DNA of 43,692 nt from Aestuariimicrobium ganziense (GCF_015352975.1 NZ_JACYIZ010000006.1:243-43934); one strand, 5' to 3'; shown: positions 27,497 through 38,801, numbered from the stretch's first letter. Made by a program: numbers and translations. Notes: generated by a model from the letters alone, not told the origin.

Positions 27497-29368
27497 ATGG
27501 ACGTCGAACTGGTCGAGGTGGCCGATTTCCTGCGCCGACACGCCCCGTTCGCCGACCTGCCCGGCCCCCTGCTGAACCGCCTCGTCCAGCAGTCACGCAT
27601 CCGCTACCACCGTCGCGGCACGGTGCTCTACCGCCACGGCGAACCCAACAACTCCCTGCACGTGGTGCGTTCGGGTGGGGTTGACCTGAACGGCGCGGAT
27701 GGAGTGCTGGTCGAACGGGTCGAGCCTGGCGGGTCGTTCGGCACCTCGTCGCTGCTGGCGCAGACCGCCTCTGCTGTGACCGTCACCGCGATCGAGGACA
27801 CCCTGGTCGTGGTCTTCCCCGGCGACGTGGTTCGCCAGGTCGCCGAGGACGACGCCACGTTCGCTGCCCACTACACGTCCACTGCGCAGAAACGTCTGCA
27901 GGGCGCCAACCGGCACAACCTGTCCCGCGGCGGCATCTCGATGGGCCGCGAGCCTTCGCTGTCGCGCACCGTGGAGTCGATCCTGGGCCGTGCCCCGGTC
28001 ACCGCGTCGTCCGAGGTCAGCATTCAGCAGGCCGCGGCGACCATGTCCGAACACCGGGTCTCAGCATTGCTGTTGGTCGACGACGACGGTCACCTCGAGG
28101 GGATCGTCACCGACCGCGACCTGCGCTCGAAGGTGGTGGCCGCAGGCGCCGACACCTCGGCCCCGGTGCGCACGATCATGACCGCCGACCCGGTCACCAC
28201 CACCCCGCACACCCGGGCCTTCGAGGTGCTGCTCGAGATGACCGGCCGCAACTTCCACCACCTGCCCGTGGTGGCCGACGGTCGTCCGATCGGCCTGGTC
28301 AGTTCCGGTGACGTGATGCGACTGGAGCGCTCGCACCCGATCAGCCTGACCAGCCAGATCAACCGGCAGACCACGGTCGCCGGGGTGGCCGAAGTCGCAC
28401 GCCGGATCCCCGGCGTGGTCGCCACCTACTCCGACCAGCACGTCAGCGCCGACGAGATCACCAGGCTGCTGTCGACCCTGGCCGATTCGCTGACCCGCAA
28501 GCTGATCGCGCTGGTCGAGGCCGAGATCGGGCCTGCGCCACAGCCGTGGTGCTGGGTGGCGATGGGCTCACAGGCCCGCCACGAGCAGGGACTGGCCTCC
28601 GACCAGGACCACGCGATCATCACCGCCGACACCACCGACGACGACGGCTGGTTCGCCGAACTGGCCGCGCGGGTGGTCGACGGACTCGAGGCCTGCGGAC
28701 AGCCCCGCTGCGCCGGCGACGCCATGGCCACCAACCCGCGCTGGCGAGTGAGCCTGGCCCAGTGGCGGCGCCAGTTCAGCCAGTGGATCCAGCAGCCGGG
28801 GTCGGAACAGGTGCTGCACGCCCAGATCTTCTTCGACATGCGCGTGGTGCACGGCGAGACCTCGTTGTTGGACGACCTGCGCCAAGCCGTGGTCACCCAA
28901 GCCGCGGGCAACCAGCGCTTCCTCGGCCACATGGCGGCGATGGCGGTCGAGCGCACCCCACCGCTGGGCTTCTTCAAGGGCTTCGTGCTCGAGAAGGGCG
29001 GCGAGCACGCCGACACCTTCGACATCAAGGCCGGCGGCCTGCACGGGGTGATCGAACTCGCCCGCGTACACGCCCTGGCCAACGGTGTGGTCGAGGTCGG
29101 CACCACCGACCGGCTCGTGGCCGTCGCCCACGTCGGCGGCCTCAGCCAGGAGGGTGCCGAAGAACTGGTCGAGGCCTTCGAATTCCTCAGCCACGTACGG
29201 CTCACCCACCAGGCGGCGCAGGTGCGCGCAGGTGAGGGGCCTGACAACCACGTCCGTCCTGACCTGCTCACCGGGTTCGAGCAGCGCCACCTCAAGGAGG
29301 CCTTCGGGGTGGTCTCGGCCGCCCAGAAGGCACTCGCCCAGCGCTACCAGACCCACCTGATGAACTGA
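27497..29368 (+). CDS. cNMP-binding/CBS/DUF294 nucleotidyltransferase-like signalling protein
   Basis: This 623-residue protein has four parts. A cyclic-nucleotide-binding-like domain spans about 10-115 (GTVLYRHGEPNNSLHVVRSG). Two CBS domains follow (about 160-285; VSALLLVDDDGHLEGIVTDRDL and FHHLPVVADGRPIGLVSSGDVMRL). Next is the DUF294 putative nucleotidyltransferase domain (WVAMGSQARHEQGLASDQDHAII near 350), then the C-terminal substrate-binding DUF294 domain. AAGGAG is upstream of the ATG. It lies 14 bp before an exonuclease gene, a pairing known in many bacteria. The partner and the nucleotide sensed are unknown. Confidence 0.92.
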   Translation: MDVELVEVADFLRRHAPFADLPGPLLNRLVQQSRIRYHRRGTVLYRHGEPNNSLHVVRSGGVDLNGADGVLVERVEPGGSFGTSSLLAQTASAVTVTAIEDTLVVVFPGDVVRQVAEDDATFAAHYTSTAQKRLQGANRHNLSRGGISMGREPSLSRTVESILGRAPVTASSEVSIQQAAATMSEHRVSALLLVDDDGHLEGIVTDRDLRSKVVAAGADTSAPVRTIMTADPVTTTPHTRAFEVLLEMTGRNFHHLPVVADGRPIGLVSSGDVMRLERSHPISLTSQINRQTTVAGVAEVARRIPGVVATYSDQHVSADEITRLLSTLADSLTRKLIALVEAEIGPAPQPWCWVAMGSQARHEQGLASDQDHAIITADTTDDDGWFAELAARVVDGLEACGQPRCAGDAMATNPRWRVSLAQWRRQFSQWIQQPGSEQVLHAQIFFDMRVVHGETSLLDDLRQAVVTQAAGNQRFLGHMAAMAVERTPPLGFFKGFVLEKGGEHADTFDIKAGGLHGVIELARVHALANGVVEVGTTDRLVAVAHVGGLSQEGAEELVEAFEFLSHVRLTHQAAQVRAGEGPDNHVRPDLLTGFEQRHLKEAFGVVSAAQKALAQRYQTHLMN

Positions 29369-29382
29369 AGCGGCGAGCTGAC

Positions 29383-30066
29383 ATGGCGTGGTGGTTCTCA
29401 GCGGCGGCCAAGCGTGAGCGGCTGGCCGGCAAGCTCTCCCCCGGTCCGTTGCGCGACTTCGTCCTCGCCGCGGTTCCGGCACCGGAGACACCCGTGGCTG
29501 ACCTGCGACTGCTCGCCATCGACCTCGAAACCACCGGTCTCGACCCGGCCAGCGACCGGCTGTTGTCGGTCGGTTTCGTCGAGGTCGACGGGGACGAGGT
29601 GGTGGTCGGGTCGGCCCGGCACGTGGTGATCCGTCAGGACCAGGAGGGCTCGGTCGGTGACTCGGCAACCATCCACGGCCTGACCGACGACGCGCTCGGA
29701 CAAGGTCGCTCGGAGCAGGAGGCGGTCACGACGACGCTGGCCGCGCTGGCCGGCCGCGTCCTGCTGGCCCATCACGCCGATGTCGAGGTCGGGTTCCTGT
29801 CGGCCGCCTGTCGTCGGCTGTGGGGGGCAGAACCGCTGTTCGAGGTGGTCGACACCATGCAGTTGCAGTACCGACTGCTGAGCCGGGAGCGTGACACCGA
29901 CCCGCCTCGGGGCGCGCTGCGGCTGTGGGGGGCCTGCGACCAGTACAACCTGCCCAGACACGCCGCCCACAACGCGCTCAGCGATGCCCTCAGTTGTGCC
30001 GAGCTCTACCTGGCCCAGGTGCAGCAACCCGGTGCCGGAGGCACGCTGAAGTCGCTTCGTCCCTGA
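29383..30066 (+). CDS. DEDDh-type 3'-5' exonuclease (DNA polymerase III epsilon-like)
   Basis: This 227-residue protein has the DnaQ-family motifs: Exo I LLAIDLETTGLDP (near 45), Exo II LAHHADVEVGFL (near 125) and Exo III HNALSDALSCAELYL (near 197), with all DEDDh residues present. The ~40-residue N-terminal segment resembles no domain I know. Single-domain proteins of this kind trim DNA or RNA 3' ends. Its gene follows the DUF294 gene closely, so the two are probably one functional unit; a role as the replicative proofreader is less likely in this context. Confidence 0.9.
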   Translation: MAWWFSAAAKRERLAGKLSPGPLRDFVLAAVPAPETPVADLRLLAIDLETTGLDPASDRLLSVGFVEVDGDEVVVGSARHVVIRQDQEGSVGDSATIHGLTDDALGQGRSEQEAVTTTLAALAGRVLLAHHADVEVGFLSAACRRLWGAEPLFEVVDTMQLQYRLLSRERDTDPPRGALRLWGACDQYNLPRHAAHNALSDALSCAELYLAQVQQPGAGGTLKSLRP

Positions 30067-30103
30067 GCTGTGCGGGCGGCTCGTCCCGAAGTGATGGCTG
30101 GAC

Positions 30104-30931
30104 TCAGCCGCCCATCGTCCCCATCACACCCATCGCCGGACCGCCCATCGCTGGACCGCCCGTGGCGTCGCCGGCGGCGGCGTGCTTGCGTCCGGTGGGG
30201 TCGATGCCGGCCAGGATCATGCCCTGCCCCAGCGAGTGGGTGTGCTGGTCGGTCAGCGGCGGGTCGGCCGGGTCGCGGTACTGGATCAGCCAGGTGGTGC
30301 GGGCCTCGGACGAGGTGTTCACCCCCGAGGAGTGCACGGTCAGGTAGCTGAAGAAGATCGCATCACCCGGCTCGCAGGGCACCGGGACGGCCTGCTCGGG
30401 TGGCCAGGTCTCGGCGCTGAGGTGGTAGCTGCCTTCTTCGAGGTGCTCCTGCGGACCCTGCTTGTACGAGCCGGGAACGACCCGCAGGCAGCCCTTCTCT
30501 TCACTGGCGCCGTCGAGGAAGAAGATCACCGCGCCCATCCGGTGGTGGGTGTGCGGGAAGAACGGGTGGTCCTGGTGCATCGGGAACGGGGAGCCGTTCT
30601 CGGGCGGCTTCACGAACAGCTTGGTGTGGTGCAACTGCACGTTCGGGGTGCCGATGGTCTGACCGGCGACCTCGGTCCAGCGTCGGTCGACCAGCAGCCG
30701 GCTGAACGCTGCGGAGTGGAACTGGGTGTCGTGGCAGTGCTGCAGGCGGGTCTGGCGTCCGCCGGCGGCCTCCCGGGCCGAGCCCCACGTGGGGTCGGAG
30801 GTGTCGTTGATCCTGGCCAGCACGTCGTGCGCCTCCTGGCGCAGTGCGGCGGCTTCCTCGGGGGTGAGCACTCCCTTGACGAGGACGAAGCCGTCGCGCT
30901 CGTAGTCGGCCATCTGCTCGGCGTTGAGCAT
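30104..30931 (-). CDS. phytanoyl-CoA dioxygenase (PhyH) family protein
   Basis: This 275-residue protein is a non-haem Fe(II)/2-oxoglutarate oxygenase. The HxD iron motif PMHQDHPF lies near residue 135, the distal histidine in LTVHSSGVN near 210, and the 2-oxoglutarate arginine in ARTTWLIQYRD near 222. AGGGAGA precedes the ATG at 30931; the longer frame upstream lacks homology. The last ~20 residues are Gly/Met/Ala-rich (GGPAMGGPAMGVMGTMGG), an unusual tail. The substrate is unknown. It converges on the exonuclease gene and is divergent from the next. Confidence 0.88.
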   Translation of the reverse strand: MLNAEQMADYERDGFVLVKGVLTPEEAAALRQEAHDVLARINDTSDPTWGSAREAAGGRQTRLQHCHDTQFHSAAFSRLLVDRRWTEVAGQTIGTPNVQLHHTKLFVKPPENGSPFPMHQDHPFFPHTHHRMGAVIFFLDGASEEKGCLRVVPGSYKQGPQEHLEEGSYHLSAETWPPEQAVPVPCEPGDAIFFSYLTVHSSGVNTSSEARTTWLIQYRDPADPPLTDQHTHSLGQGMILAGIDPTGRKHAAAGDATGGPAMGGPAMGVMGTMGG

Positions 30932-31064
30932 CGCTTCTCCCTGTGGTGAGCGTGGTGATCGTGGGTGGCACCACCGTAGGCAGAAGGCGCCACGCCCGGG
31001 CGATGTCTGGGCGATTCGTGACGCCCAACTGACCTGAGGGTGTGAACAGGGCACAGTGGAGGGC

Positions 31065-31478
31065 ATGGATCGCACTCGTCCGACACTGCAACCGCTGCGG
31101 GCCATGGGCTTGTTGTTCGTGATGCTCGCCGAGCTTTTCGCCTGGGCAGCGATCGGCTACGCCGTGTATCGGATCGCCGGGAGCGACTGGACGGCGGCGG
31201 CCATCGCCGCGGTCGTCGTCCTGCTGGTGCTGGTCGCGTGGGGCAAGCTGGCCTCACCCCGGGCCACCGCGTCGCCAGCGGTCTCACTGGCAACCAAGCT
31301 GGTGGTCTACGCCGCGGCAGTCCTCGGCCTTGCCCTGACCGGCCACGCCTGGTGGGCGTTGGCGCTGGCGGCGTTCGTGGTGGTGGTGCACCTGGCTGAG
31401 CGGTTCACCCGGTCGTCGCCTGAGGACGAGGTGAACCCGCTCACCGATCGTCCCGAGAACGACCCGCGCAGGTTCTGA
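31065..31478 (+). CDS. small membrane protein of the YrdB/DUF2568 family
   Basis: This 137-residue protein has four predicted membrane segments (about 12-32, 38-56, 68-86 and 88-104) and the pattern VAWGKLASPRA between segments two and three, as in YrdB-like DUF2568 proteins. The C-terminus is charged and cytoplasmic-looking. GGAGGG sits just before the ATG; a GTG three codons earlier is possible. The function of the family is unknown. Confidence 0.8.
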   Translation: MDRTRPTLQPLRAMGLLFVMLAELFAWAAIGYAVYRIAGSDWTAAAIAAVVVLLVLVAWGKLASPRATASPAVSLATKLVVYAAAVLGLALTGHAWWALALAAFVVVVHLAERFTRSSPEDEVNPLTDRPENDPRRF

Positions 31479-31498
31479 TCAGCGCCTGGGGCTCCCAC

Positions 31499-31548
31499 GA
31501 TTCGTGGCGGGAAATGGCGCAGAGACCACACGTTTCACGCCGCGAACC
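31499..31548. repeat. 50-bp inverted-repeat element, copy 1
   Basis: It begins GATTCGTGGCGGGAAA and ends TTTCACGCCGCGAACC, the two ends being imperfect inverted repeats of 16 bp. It has the same length and layout as copy 2, with a different centre. Confidence 0.8.
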
Positions 31549-31582
31549 GCTGGCGGCTCGGGAGTGCGGTGCCGCCTCTGGC

Positions 31583-31632
31583 GATTCGTGGCGACAAACG
31601 ACGCGATGACCCGCTGTTTCTCGCCACGAACC
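31583..31632. repeat. 50-bp inverted-repeat element, copy 2
   Basis: It begins GATTCGTGGCGACAAA and ends TTTCTCGCCACGAACC. The ends pair over TTCGTGGCGA and AAAC, broken by one mismatch. The pair resembles palindromic extragenic elements that recur in bacterial genomes. Confidence 0.8.
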
Positions 31633-31804
31633 GGTGAGGCATGCCCCCCGAGTGGCGGATCACTCCGTGAGTACCCGCGGCGATCCGCCAATCGGACGAA
31701 GCCGGGGCGCGGGATGAAGGGGATTCCGGCGCTCGCTCCCCGCCGGCCGCTGCATGGCGTTGAGCACGGCGGAACTCCAACTCGTCCTGCGGACCGGCGA
31801 ACGC

Positions 31805-33331
31805 TCAGAGGCTGCCGCGCAGGGCCTTCAGCCGCTCCAGCGAGGCCTCACGGCCCAGCAACTCCATCGACTCGAACAGCGGTGGCGACACCCGCGAACC
31901 GGTGATCGCCACCCGCACGGGCCCGAAGGCGAACTTCGGCTTGATCCCCAGTCCATCCACGAGCGCGGCGCGCAGCGCCGCCTCGATCTCGGCAGTCGAC
32001 CACTCGGGCAGCGCCTCGAGGGCACCGACAGCGGCGTCCAGCACCGCACCGGCGTCCTCCCCCAGCGATGCCCGTGCCTCGTCCTCGACCTCGACGCCCT
32101 CGCTGAACAGGAAGCCGAGCTTGGGCAGGGCATCGCCCAGCAGCACCATCCGTTCCTGCACCAGCGGCACGGCCTTCACCAGCGTCGCCTGGTCGCGCTG
32201 AGACAACGCCTCGCCACCGGTCTCGACGTGGTGCGCCACGATTCGCTCAGCCAACTCCTCCGAAGTCAGCGCCCGCAGGTAGTGCCCATTGAGCCAGTCC
32301 AGCTTCTTGATGTCGAAGATCGCGCCCGCGGGGTTGATCCGCGACCAGTCGAAGGCGGCGATGAACTCGTCCAACGTCTGCACCTCGGTACCCTGGTTGA
32401 CCGGCGGGTACCCGAGCAGCATGAGGAAGTTCAGCAGCGCCTCGGGCAGGTAGCCCTGCTCACGGAACCAGACCAGCTTGGCCCAGGGGCTCTTGCGCTT
32501 GCCCAGCTTGGAGCGGTCGGTGTTGCGGATCAGCGGGGTGTGCGCGAACTGCGGCACCTGCCAACCCAGCCACTGGTACAGCAGCACCTGCTTCGGGGTC
32601 GAGCTGATCCACTCCTGGCCGCGCACCATGTGGGTGATGCCCATCAGGTGGTCGTCGACCACCACGGCCAGGTGGTAGGTCGGGAAGCCGTCGGCCTTGA
32701 AGATCACCTGGTCGTCGGGACGCGGCGCCGACAGTTCCCCTCCGATCAGGTCGGTGAAGGTCAGCGGCACGTCGTCGGGGACGAGCATCCGCACCACCGG
32801 GTTGGGCTGGAACCCGGGCAGCTCGGCGCGCTGCTCGGCGGTCTTGCCGTGGCACAGCCGGTCATAGCCGGTGACCTCGGCCTTCGACGCCTCCTGCTCG
32901 GCGCGCATCTCGGCCAGCCGCTCAGGGGTGCACCAGCAGTGGTAGGCATGCCCGTCCGCGATCAGTCGGTCGACCACCGGACGATAGGTCTCGAGCCGCT
33001 CCGACTGCCGGTACGGCGCATGCGGCCCACCCAGCCACGGCGCCTCGTCCGGGACGAGCCCCAGCCAGGCCAGCGAGTCCTCGATCTGCTGCTGCGACCC
33101 ATCGACCAGACGGGCGCGGTCGGTGTCCTCGATGCGGACGATGAATTGTCCGCCAGTGCGGCGGGCCCAGGCCAGGTCGAACAACGCCTGGTAGGCGGTG
33201 CCCACGTGCGGGTCGCCGGTGGGCGACGGGGCCACCCGGGTGCGCGCCGGCCCAGATGAGGGTGTGGGTGCCGACGCGGGGGGCGCCGAGGTGGCGGGAC
33301 TGGTGGACGAGGGCTCCTGCTGCTGGCTCAC
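31805..33331 (-). CDS. gltX: glutamyl-tRNA synthetase
   Basis: This 508-residue class I synthetase charges tRNA-Glu. The HIGH-type motif is in VAPSPTGDPHVGTAYQ, and the KMSKS-type loop is DRSKLGKRKSPW, a form found in actinobacteria. Other GluRS segments include IRIEDTDRAR-like text near residue 65 and GFPTYHLAVVVDDHLMGITHMVRG near 200. The first ~30 residues are a Ser/Pro/Ala/Thr-rich extension before the homology starts. It is divergent from glnS with 56 bp between starts. Because a glutaminyl-tRNA synthetase is present, whether this enzyme charges only tRNA-Glu or also tRNA-Gln is open. Confidence 0.96.
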   Translation of the reverse strand: MSQQQEPSSTSPATSAPPASAPTPSSGPARTRVAPSPTGDPHVGTAYQALFDLAWARRTGGQFIVRIEDTDRARLVDGSQQQIEDSLAWLGLVPDEAPWLGGPHAPYRQSERLETYRPVVDRLIADGHAYHCWCTPERLAEMRAEQEASKAEVTGYDRLCHGKTAEQRAELPGFQPNPVVRMLVPDDVPLTFTDLIGGELSAPRPDDQVIFKADGFPTYHLAVVVDDHLMGITHMVRGQEWISSTPKQVLLYQWLGWQVPQFAHTPLIRNTDRSKLGKRKSPWAKLVWFREQGYLPEALLNFLMLLGYPPVNQGTEVQTLDEFIAAFDWSRINPAGAIFDIKKLDWLNGHYLRALTSEELAERIVAHHVETGGEALSQRDQATLVKAVPLVQERMVLLGDALPKLGFLFSEGVEVEDEARASLGEDAGAVLDAAVGALEALPEWSTAEIEAALRAALVDGLGIKPKFAFGPVRVAITGSRVSPPLFESMELLGREASLERLKALRGSL

Positions 33332-33374
33332 GGGGCACCAGCCTACCGGGAGCGGTGGGATCGTCCCCGTTCGA

Positions 33375-33387
33375 TAGAGTCGCCGCC
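33375..33387 (+). promoter_or_regulatory. -10 box of a leaderless glnS promoter
   Basis: TAGAGT (33375-33380) lies seven bases before the glnS ATG at 33388 and no ribosome-binding site intervenes. The transcription start would fall on the ATG. No -35 is recognisable. Confidence 0.5.
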
Positions 33388-35181
<1,794 letters not shown>

Positions 35182-36438
35182 GCAGCAACACCGGCACCAG
35201 GGTGACCAGCATGACCGCCGCGCTCCACCAGTAGATCGAGGGCGGCGGAGCGGTCCCGACGTTCTGCCCGACCACCACCGAGGCCCCGAACAGCCCGGTG
35301 ACGGTCGCGCCCAGCGCCGGTCCGATGGTCATCGGCAGCAGGACCGTGAACACCATCCGCACGCCCTGGTAGGCGCCGCGGGCATCGGTCGGCAGCAGGT
35401 TGCGGTGCCAAGCCATCAGCACCACCGCCATCAGGAAGCCCACCGACTTCACCATCGCGAACACCGCCAGCCAGACGATGCTGGTGGTGCTGGCGAACAG
35501 CACCGTGCCCACCGCTGCCACCGGGTAGCCGACCAGCAGCACCGCGCGGCCGTGGCCTCGGTCGGTGAGCCAGCCCACCGGCAGCGCCAACAGCAACAGC
35601 ACCGGCGCGACCATGGCGGCGATCACCCCGGCGGTGGCCTTCGACACCCCGGCGTGGCGTTCGAGGTAGATCAGCTCATAGGGAAAGGTGACCTGCACCG
35701 CGATCCCGAAGATGGCCATCGCGGCGAAGACCAGGTACAACTGCCGGCGTTCGCGTCGCTCTTCGGACGACAGGATGCGCCCCACCACCTCGCGCAGTCC
35801 GGCTCCACCAGGAGCCGGGGCCAGGTGCGGTGACTCGCGCAGCATCAGCCCGCCGACCAGGCCCATCAGCAGCACCAGTCCGCCCAGCAGCCCGAAGAAG
35901 GTGGCGTAGCCGAAGCGTTCGATCATCAGACCCGAGAGGCCCATGCCGATGGCGGTGGCGAGCACCGGCATCACCTGCAGCACGCCCTCGACCCGGCCGC
36001 GGTTGCCCGGTCCGGTGACATCGGTGACCCAGGCGTTGAACGTGGCGTCGTTGGCGCTCGACCCGAAGAAGGTCATCAGCGCATCGAGCGCGATCACCAG
36101 GAACACCCCGACCGCGACCGCGTCGGTCCAACTGGCCACCGGGAACGCGGCAGTGGTGAGCGCCCAGGCGATGTAGCCGACCAGGATGAACGGCTTGCGT
36201 CGTCCCAACCGGTCGGAGGCGTTGCCCATCACCAAGGTGGTGACCGTGGCAACGATCGCCGAGACCGCGACCATCACCGCGATCGGGCGCGGGTCGGGGG
36301 TGATCTCGTCGAAGACGAACGTGTTGAGCCAGCTGTTCTCGACGTTCCAGGCGATCTGGCCCGACAGGCCGAGCAGGACGACCACCAGCCAGGTGCGTCC
36401 GGGCAGCCTGGTCCGGGTGGTCGGACCAGCGGGCGTGG

Positions 36439-38226
36439 TCATCGGCGTCCCAGCGCAGCCAGGGCGTCGTCGAGTTCGCGGTTGAGTCGGGCGACCAGGT
36501 CGACCGGCAGCTTGGTGACCGCCCGGTCGTAGGTGAGCAGCCCGTTGGTCTCGATCTCGACGTCGCTGACCTGGGTGTACGTGGCGGCCCGCAGCCCGTG
36601 GGCGACCAGCGGCACCAACTGCTCGCGGTAGAGCCGGGTGAAGGCCTCGGCCAACCCGTCGGCGTCGTCGAAGAAGCGGTAGCCGAAGCGGCGCTGCTCG
36701 TCCCACAGGTGGCCGGGTACGGCGAGGTTGAGCCCGCCGAACTCCGACAGCGAGAATGGACGACGGTCGCGCCGCGGTGGTCGGCGGAGCTTGAGCACGT
36801 AGCGGTGCCGGGAGCGGAACTCCGGGTCACCCTGGTCGAACCAGCCCGATGCGTGGTCGACCAGCCGGGTCGGGTCGAGCCGGCGCACCAGCCGGGCGGC
36901 GCCGCGGGCGTCGAACTGGCCCCACGACTCGTTGAACGGCACCCACATCACGATCGACGGGTGCGGCGCCAGGTGGGTCACCATGGCGCACAGTTCGTCG
37001 GTGAACTCCTGCCGGGTGGCGGCGTCGGTTCGTCCGGCCAGGCGCATGGCCAGCGCCGAGCGGTCGTCCATGGTCAGGTCGAGGGCCTGCACGACGCCCG
37101 AGGCGGTGAGCCCGGTCATCGGTCGTCCGCCGCTGACGGCGTCCTGGACAACCAGCAGCCCCAGCCGGTCGGCGTGATGGTAGAAGCGACGCGACTCGAC
37201 CTTGACGTGCACCCGCACGCCGTTGAAGCCCATCGCCTTCATGGTCTCGAGGTCGTGGACGAGGGCGGCGTCGGCCGGGGCGGTCATGCCCGACTCTGGC
37301 CAGTAGCCCTGCCACAGCGGGGTGTTGAGCAGGATCGGCCGGCCGTTGAGCAGGATCGCGTGGCGTTGGCCGTCCACGGCACCGGGGATCGGTCCTATGG
37401 CGATGGTGCGAAGACCGGCCCAGGTGGTCACCCGGTCATGCTCAGTGGTGACGGTGAGCCGGTACAGGTGCGGGTCGTCGGGGGTCCAGGGGTGTGGGTC
37501 TGCCAGCGGGATGGAGATCGGCTGGTCGGTGCGGCCGTCGACGACCAGCGGACCGTCGGGCAGGTCGACCGCGACCCTGACCGTCCCGGGGCGCTCGGCC
37601 TCGACCAGCACCTCCAGGCTGCGCAGGTCGTCGGTGGTGGCCACCACCCGCGTGATGGCGGCTTCGGGCAGTGGCTCCAGCCAGATCGACTGCCACGGAC
37701 CTGAGGTGGCGGTGTACCAGATCGAGTCGGGGTGCAGTGACTGCTTGCCCCGCTGCTGCAGCCCGGCGTCGCTGGGGTCGCGTACCGCCAGGCAGACGTC
37801 GACCACATCGGCGTCCCCACGCGGCAACTCGACGCTGAACGGCAGGTAGCCGCCGCGATGGCGTCCGACCTCGACCCCGTTGACCAGCACGGTGCAGTCG
37901 TGGTCGACCGCCTCGGCATGCAGCACGACCCGTCGTCCGCGCCATACCGGCGGCACGACGATCTGTCGACTCACGTACAGCACCTCGTCCGGGCGCAGCG
38001 CCCGTTGCACCCCCGATGCGGCGGTCTCGATCGCGAACGGGACCAGCAGAGGTTCGTCCCAGCGCTCGGGCGGCGTCGTGGTTCCGGTGTCGGGGCGCAC
38101 GGCGTGGTCCCAGGGGCCGTTGAGGCTGAGCCATTCGTCGCGCTCGAGCATCGGGCGCGGGTACTCGGGCAGCACCGCGTCGGGGTCGAGGTTCTCGCCC
38201 CAGACGGTGGTGAGCCCGACCGGCAT
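36439..38226 (-). CDS. glycoside hydrolase family 2 enzyme (beta-glucuronidase/galactosidase-like)
   Basis: This 595-residue protein has the GH2 arrangement: an N-terminal jelly-roll sugar-binding domain (about 30-190, with VSRQIVVPPVWRGRRVVLH and NGVEVGRHRGGYLPF), an Ig-like domain (about 190-275) and a TIM barrel. The acid/base is E433 in WVPFNESWGQF and the nucleophile E495 in SLSEFGGLN. The length is close to beta-glucuronidase (about 600) and well below LacZ. No signal peptide is seen. The ATG overlaps the DUF4112 stop as TGATG, and the stop overlaps the MFS start. The substrate cannot be told from sequence alone. Confidence 0.92.
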   Translation of the reverse strand: MPVGLTTVWGENLDPDAVLPEYPRPMLERDEWLSLNGPWDHAVRPDTGTTTPPERWDEPLLVPFAIETAASGVQRALRPDEVLYVSRQIVVPPVWRGRRVVLHAEAVDHDCTVLVNGVEVGRHRGGYLPFSVELPRGDADVVDVCLAVRDPSDAGLQQRGKQSLHPDSIWYTATSGPWQSIWLEPLPEAAITRVVATTDDLRSLEVLVEAERPGTVRVAVDLPDGPLVVDGRTDQPISIPLADPHPWTPDDPHLYRLTVTTEHDRVTTWAGLRTIAIGPIPGAVDGQRHAILLNGRPILLNTPLWQGYWPESGMTAPADAALVHDLETMKAMGFNGVRVHVKVESRRFYHHADRLGLLVVQDAVSGGRPMTGLTASGVVQALDLTMDDRSALAMRLAGRTDAATRQEFTDELCAMVTHLAPHPSIVMWVPFNESWGQFDARGAARLVRRLDPTRLVDHASGWFDQGDPEFRSRHRYVLKLRRPPRRDRRPFSLSEFGGLNLAVPGHLWDEQRRFGYRFFDDADGLAEAFTRLYREQLVPLVAHGLRAATYTQVSDVEIETNGLLTYDRAVTKLPVDLVARLNRELDDALAALGRR

Positions 38227-38774
38227 CAGTAGGCGATCCCGTTGAGCAACTGGACGACGGCCCAGATCGCGAACACCGCCGAGGCCAGCAGCGCCAGCAG
38301 CACGGTGACGCTCAGGGTGACCGCCACCACGAGGTAGACCACCGACGACTGGGCGGTCTTCTGCTCGTCCATCAGGGTGCGTTCGAGAAGCTTCATGTTG
38401 CGCCGGTTGGCCCGCCAGGCGGCGTCGAGCACCGGTCCGATCACGGGCACGTAGCCGACGGCGGCGTCGATGCCAATGTTGAACAGCATCCGGCCCAGGA
38501 TCGGAAGCGGTACCCGCAGCCTGATGGCGTCGGCGATCACCACGCCAGACATGGCGGTGCCGGCGGCGTTGCCGAAGCCGGGGACGAACGCGGCGATGGC
38601 GTCGGCACCGATGCTCTGCTTGGTGCCCGGAATCGGGATCAGGTCGTCCAGCACCTTGCTGAGCAGCACCGTCGAGCGCGCTGGGCGGTCGGCGGGTGCG
38701 GGGTCGAGAACGTGTGGCGGGGGTGTCGCCTGGGCGTCGGCCGGGGGTGTGGCCGGAGGGGGAGGCATGCTCAC
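38226..38774 (-). CDS. DUF4112 family membrane protein
   Basis: This 182-residue protein begins with a Pro/Ala-rich stretch, then has the DUF4112 core: LSKVLDDLIPIPGTKQSIGADAIAAFVPGFGN (around 38-70), LGRMLFNIGIDAAVGYVPVIGPVLDAAWRANRRN and a hydrophobic C-terminal segment of about 30 residues. It starts at GTG (38774) or the ATG at 38768. The function of the family is unknown. It overlaps GH2 by one base, so the three genes form an operon, though a link in function is not obvious. Confidence 0.88.
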   Translation of the reverse strand: MSMPPPPATPPADAQATPPPHVLDPAPADRPARSTVLLSKVLDDLIPIPGTKQSIGADAIAAFVPGFGNAAGTAMSGVVIADAIRLRVPLPILGRMLFNIGIDAAVGYVPVIGPVLDAAWRANRRNMKLLERTLMDEQKTAQSSVVYLVVAVTLSVTVLLALLASAVFAIWAVVQLLNGIAY

Positions 38775-38801
38775 GAGTTCAAGGGTAGGGGCAGCAGTCG
38801 A

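Larger units (their letters stand above)
31479..31804. other. intergenic region between DUF2568 gene and gltX
   Basis: These 326 bp separate two convergent genes and contain no supported gene. The first half holds two 50-bp hairpin elements (described separately). The second half (31633-31804) shows nothing recognisable beyond GC-rich sequence. Confidence 0.7.
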
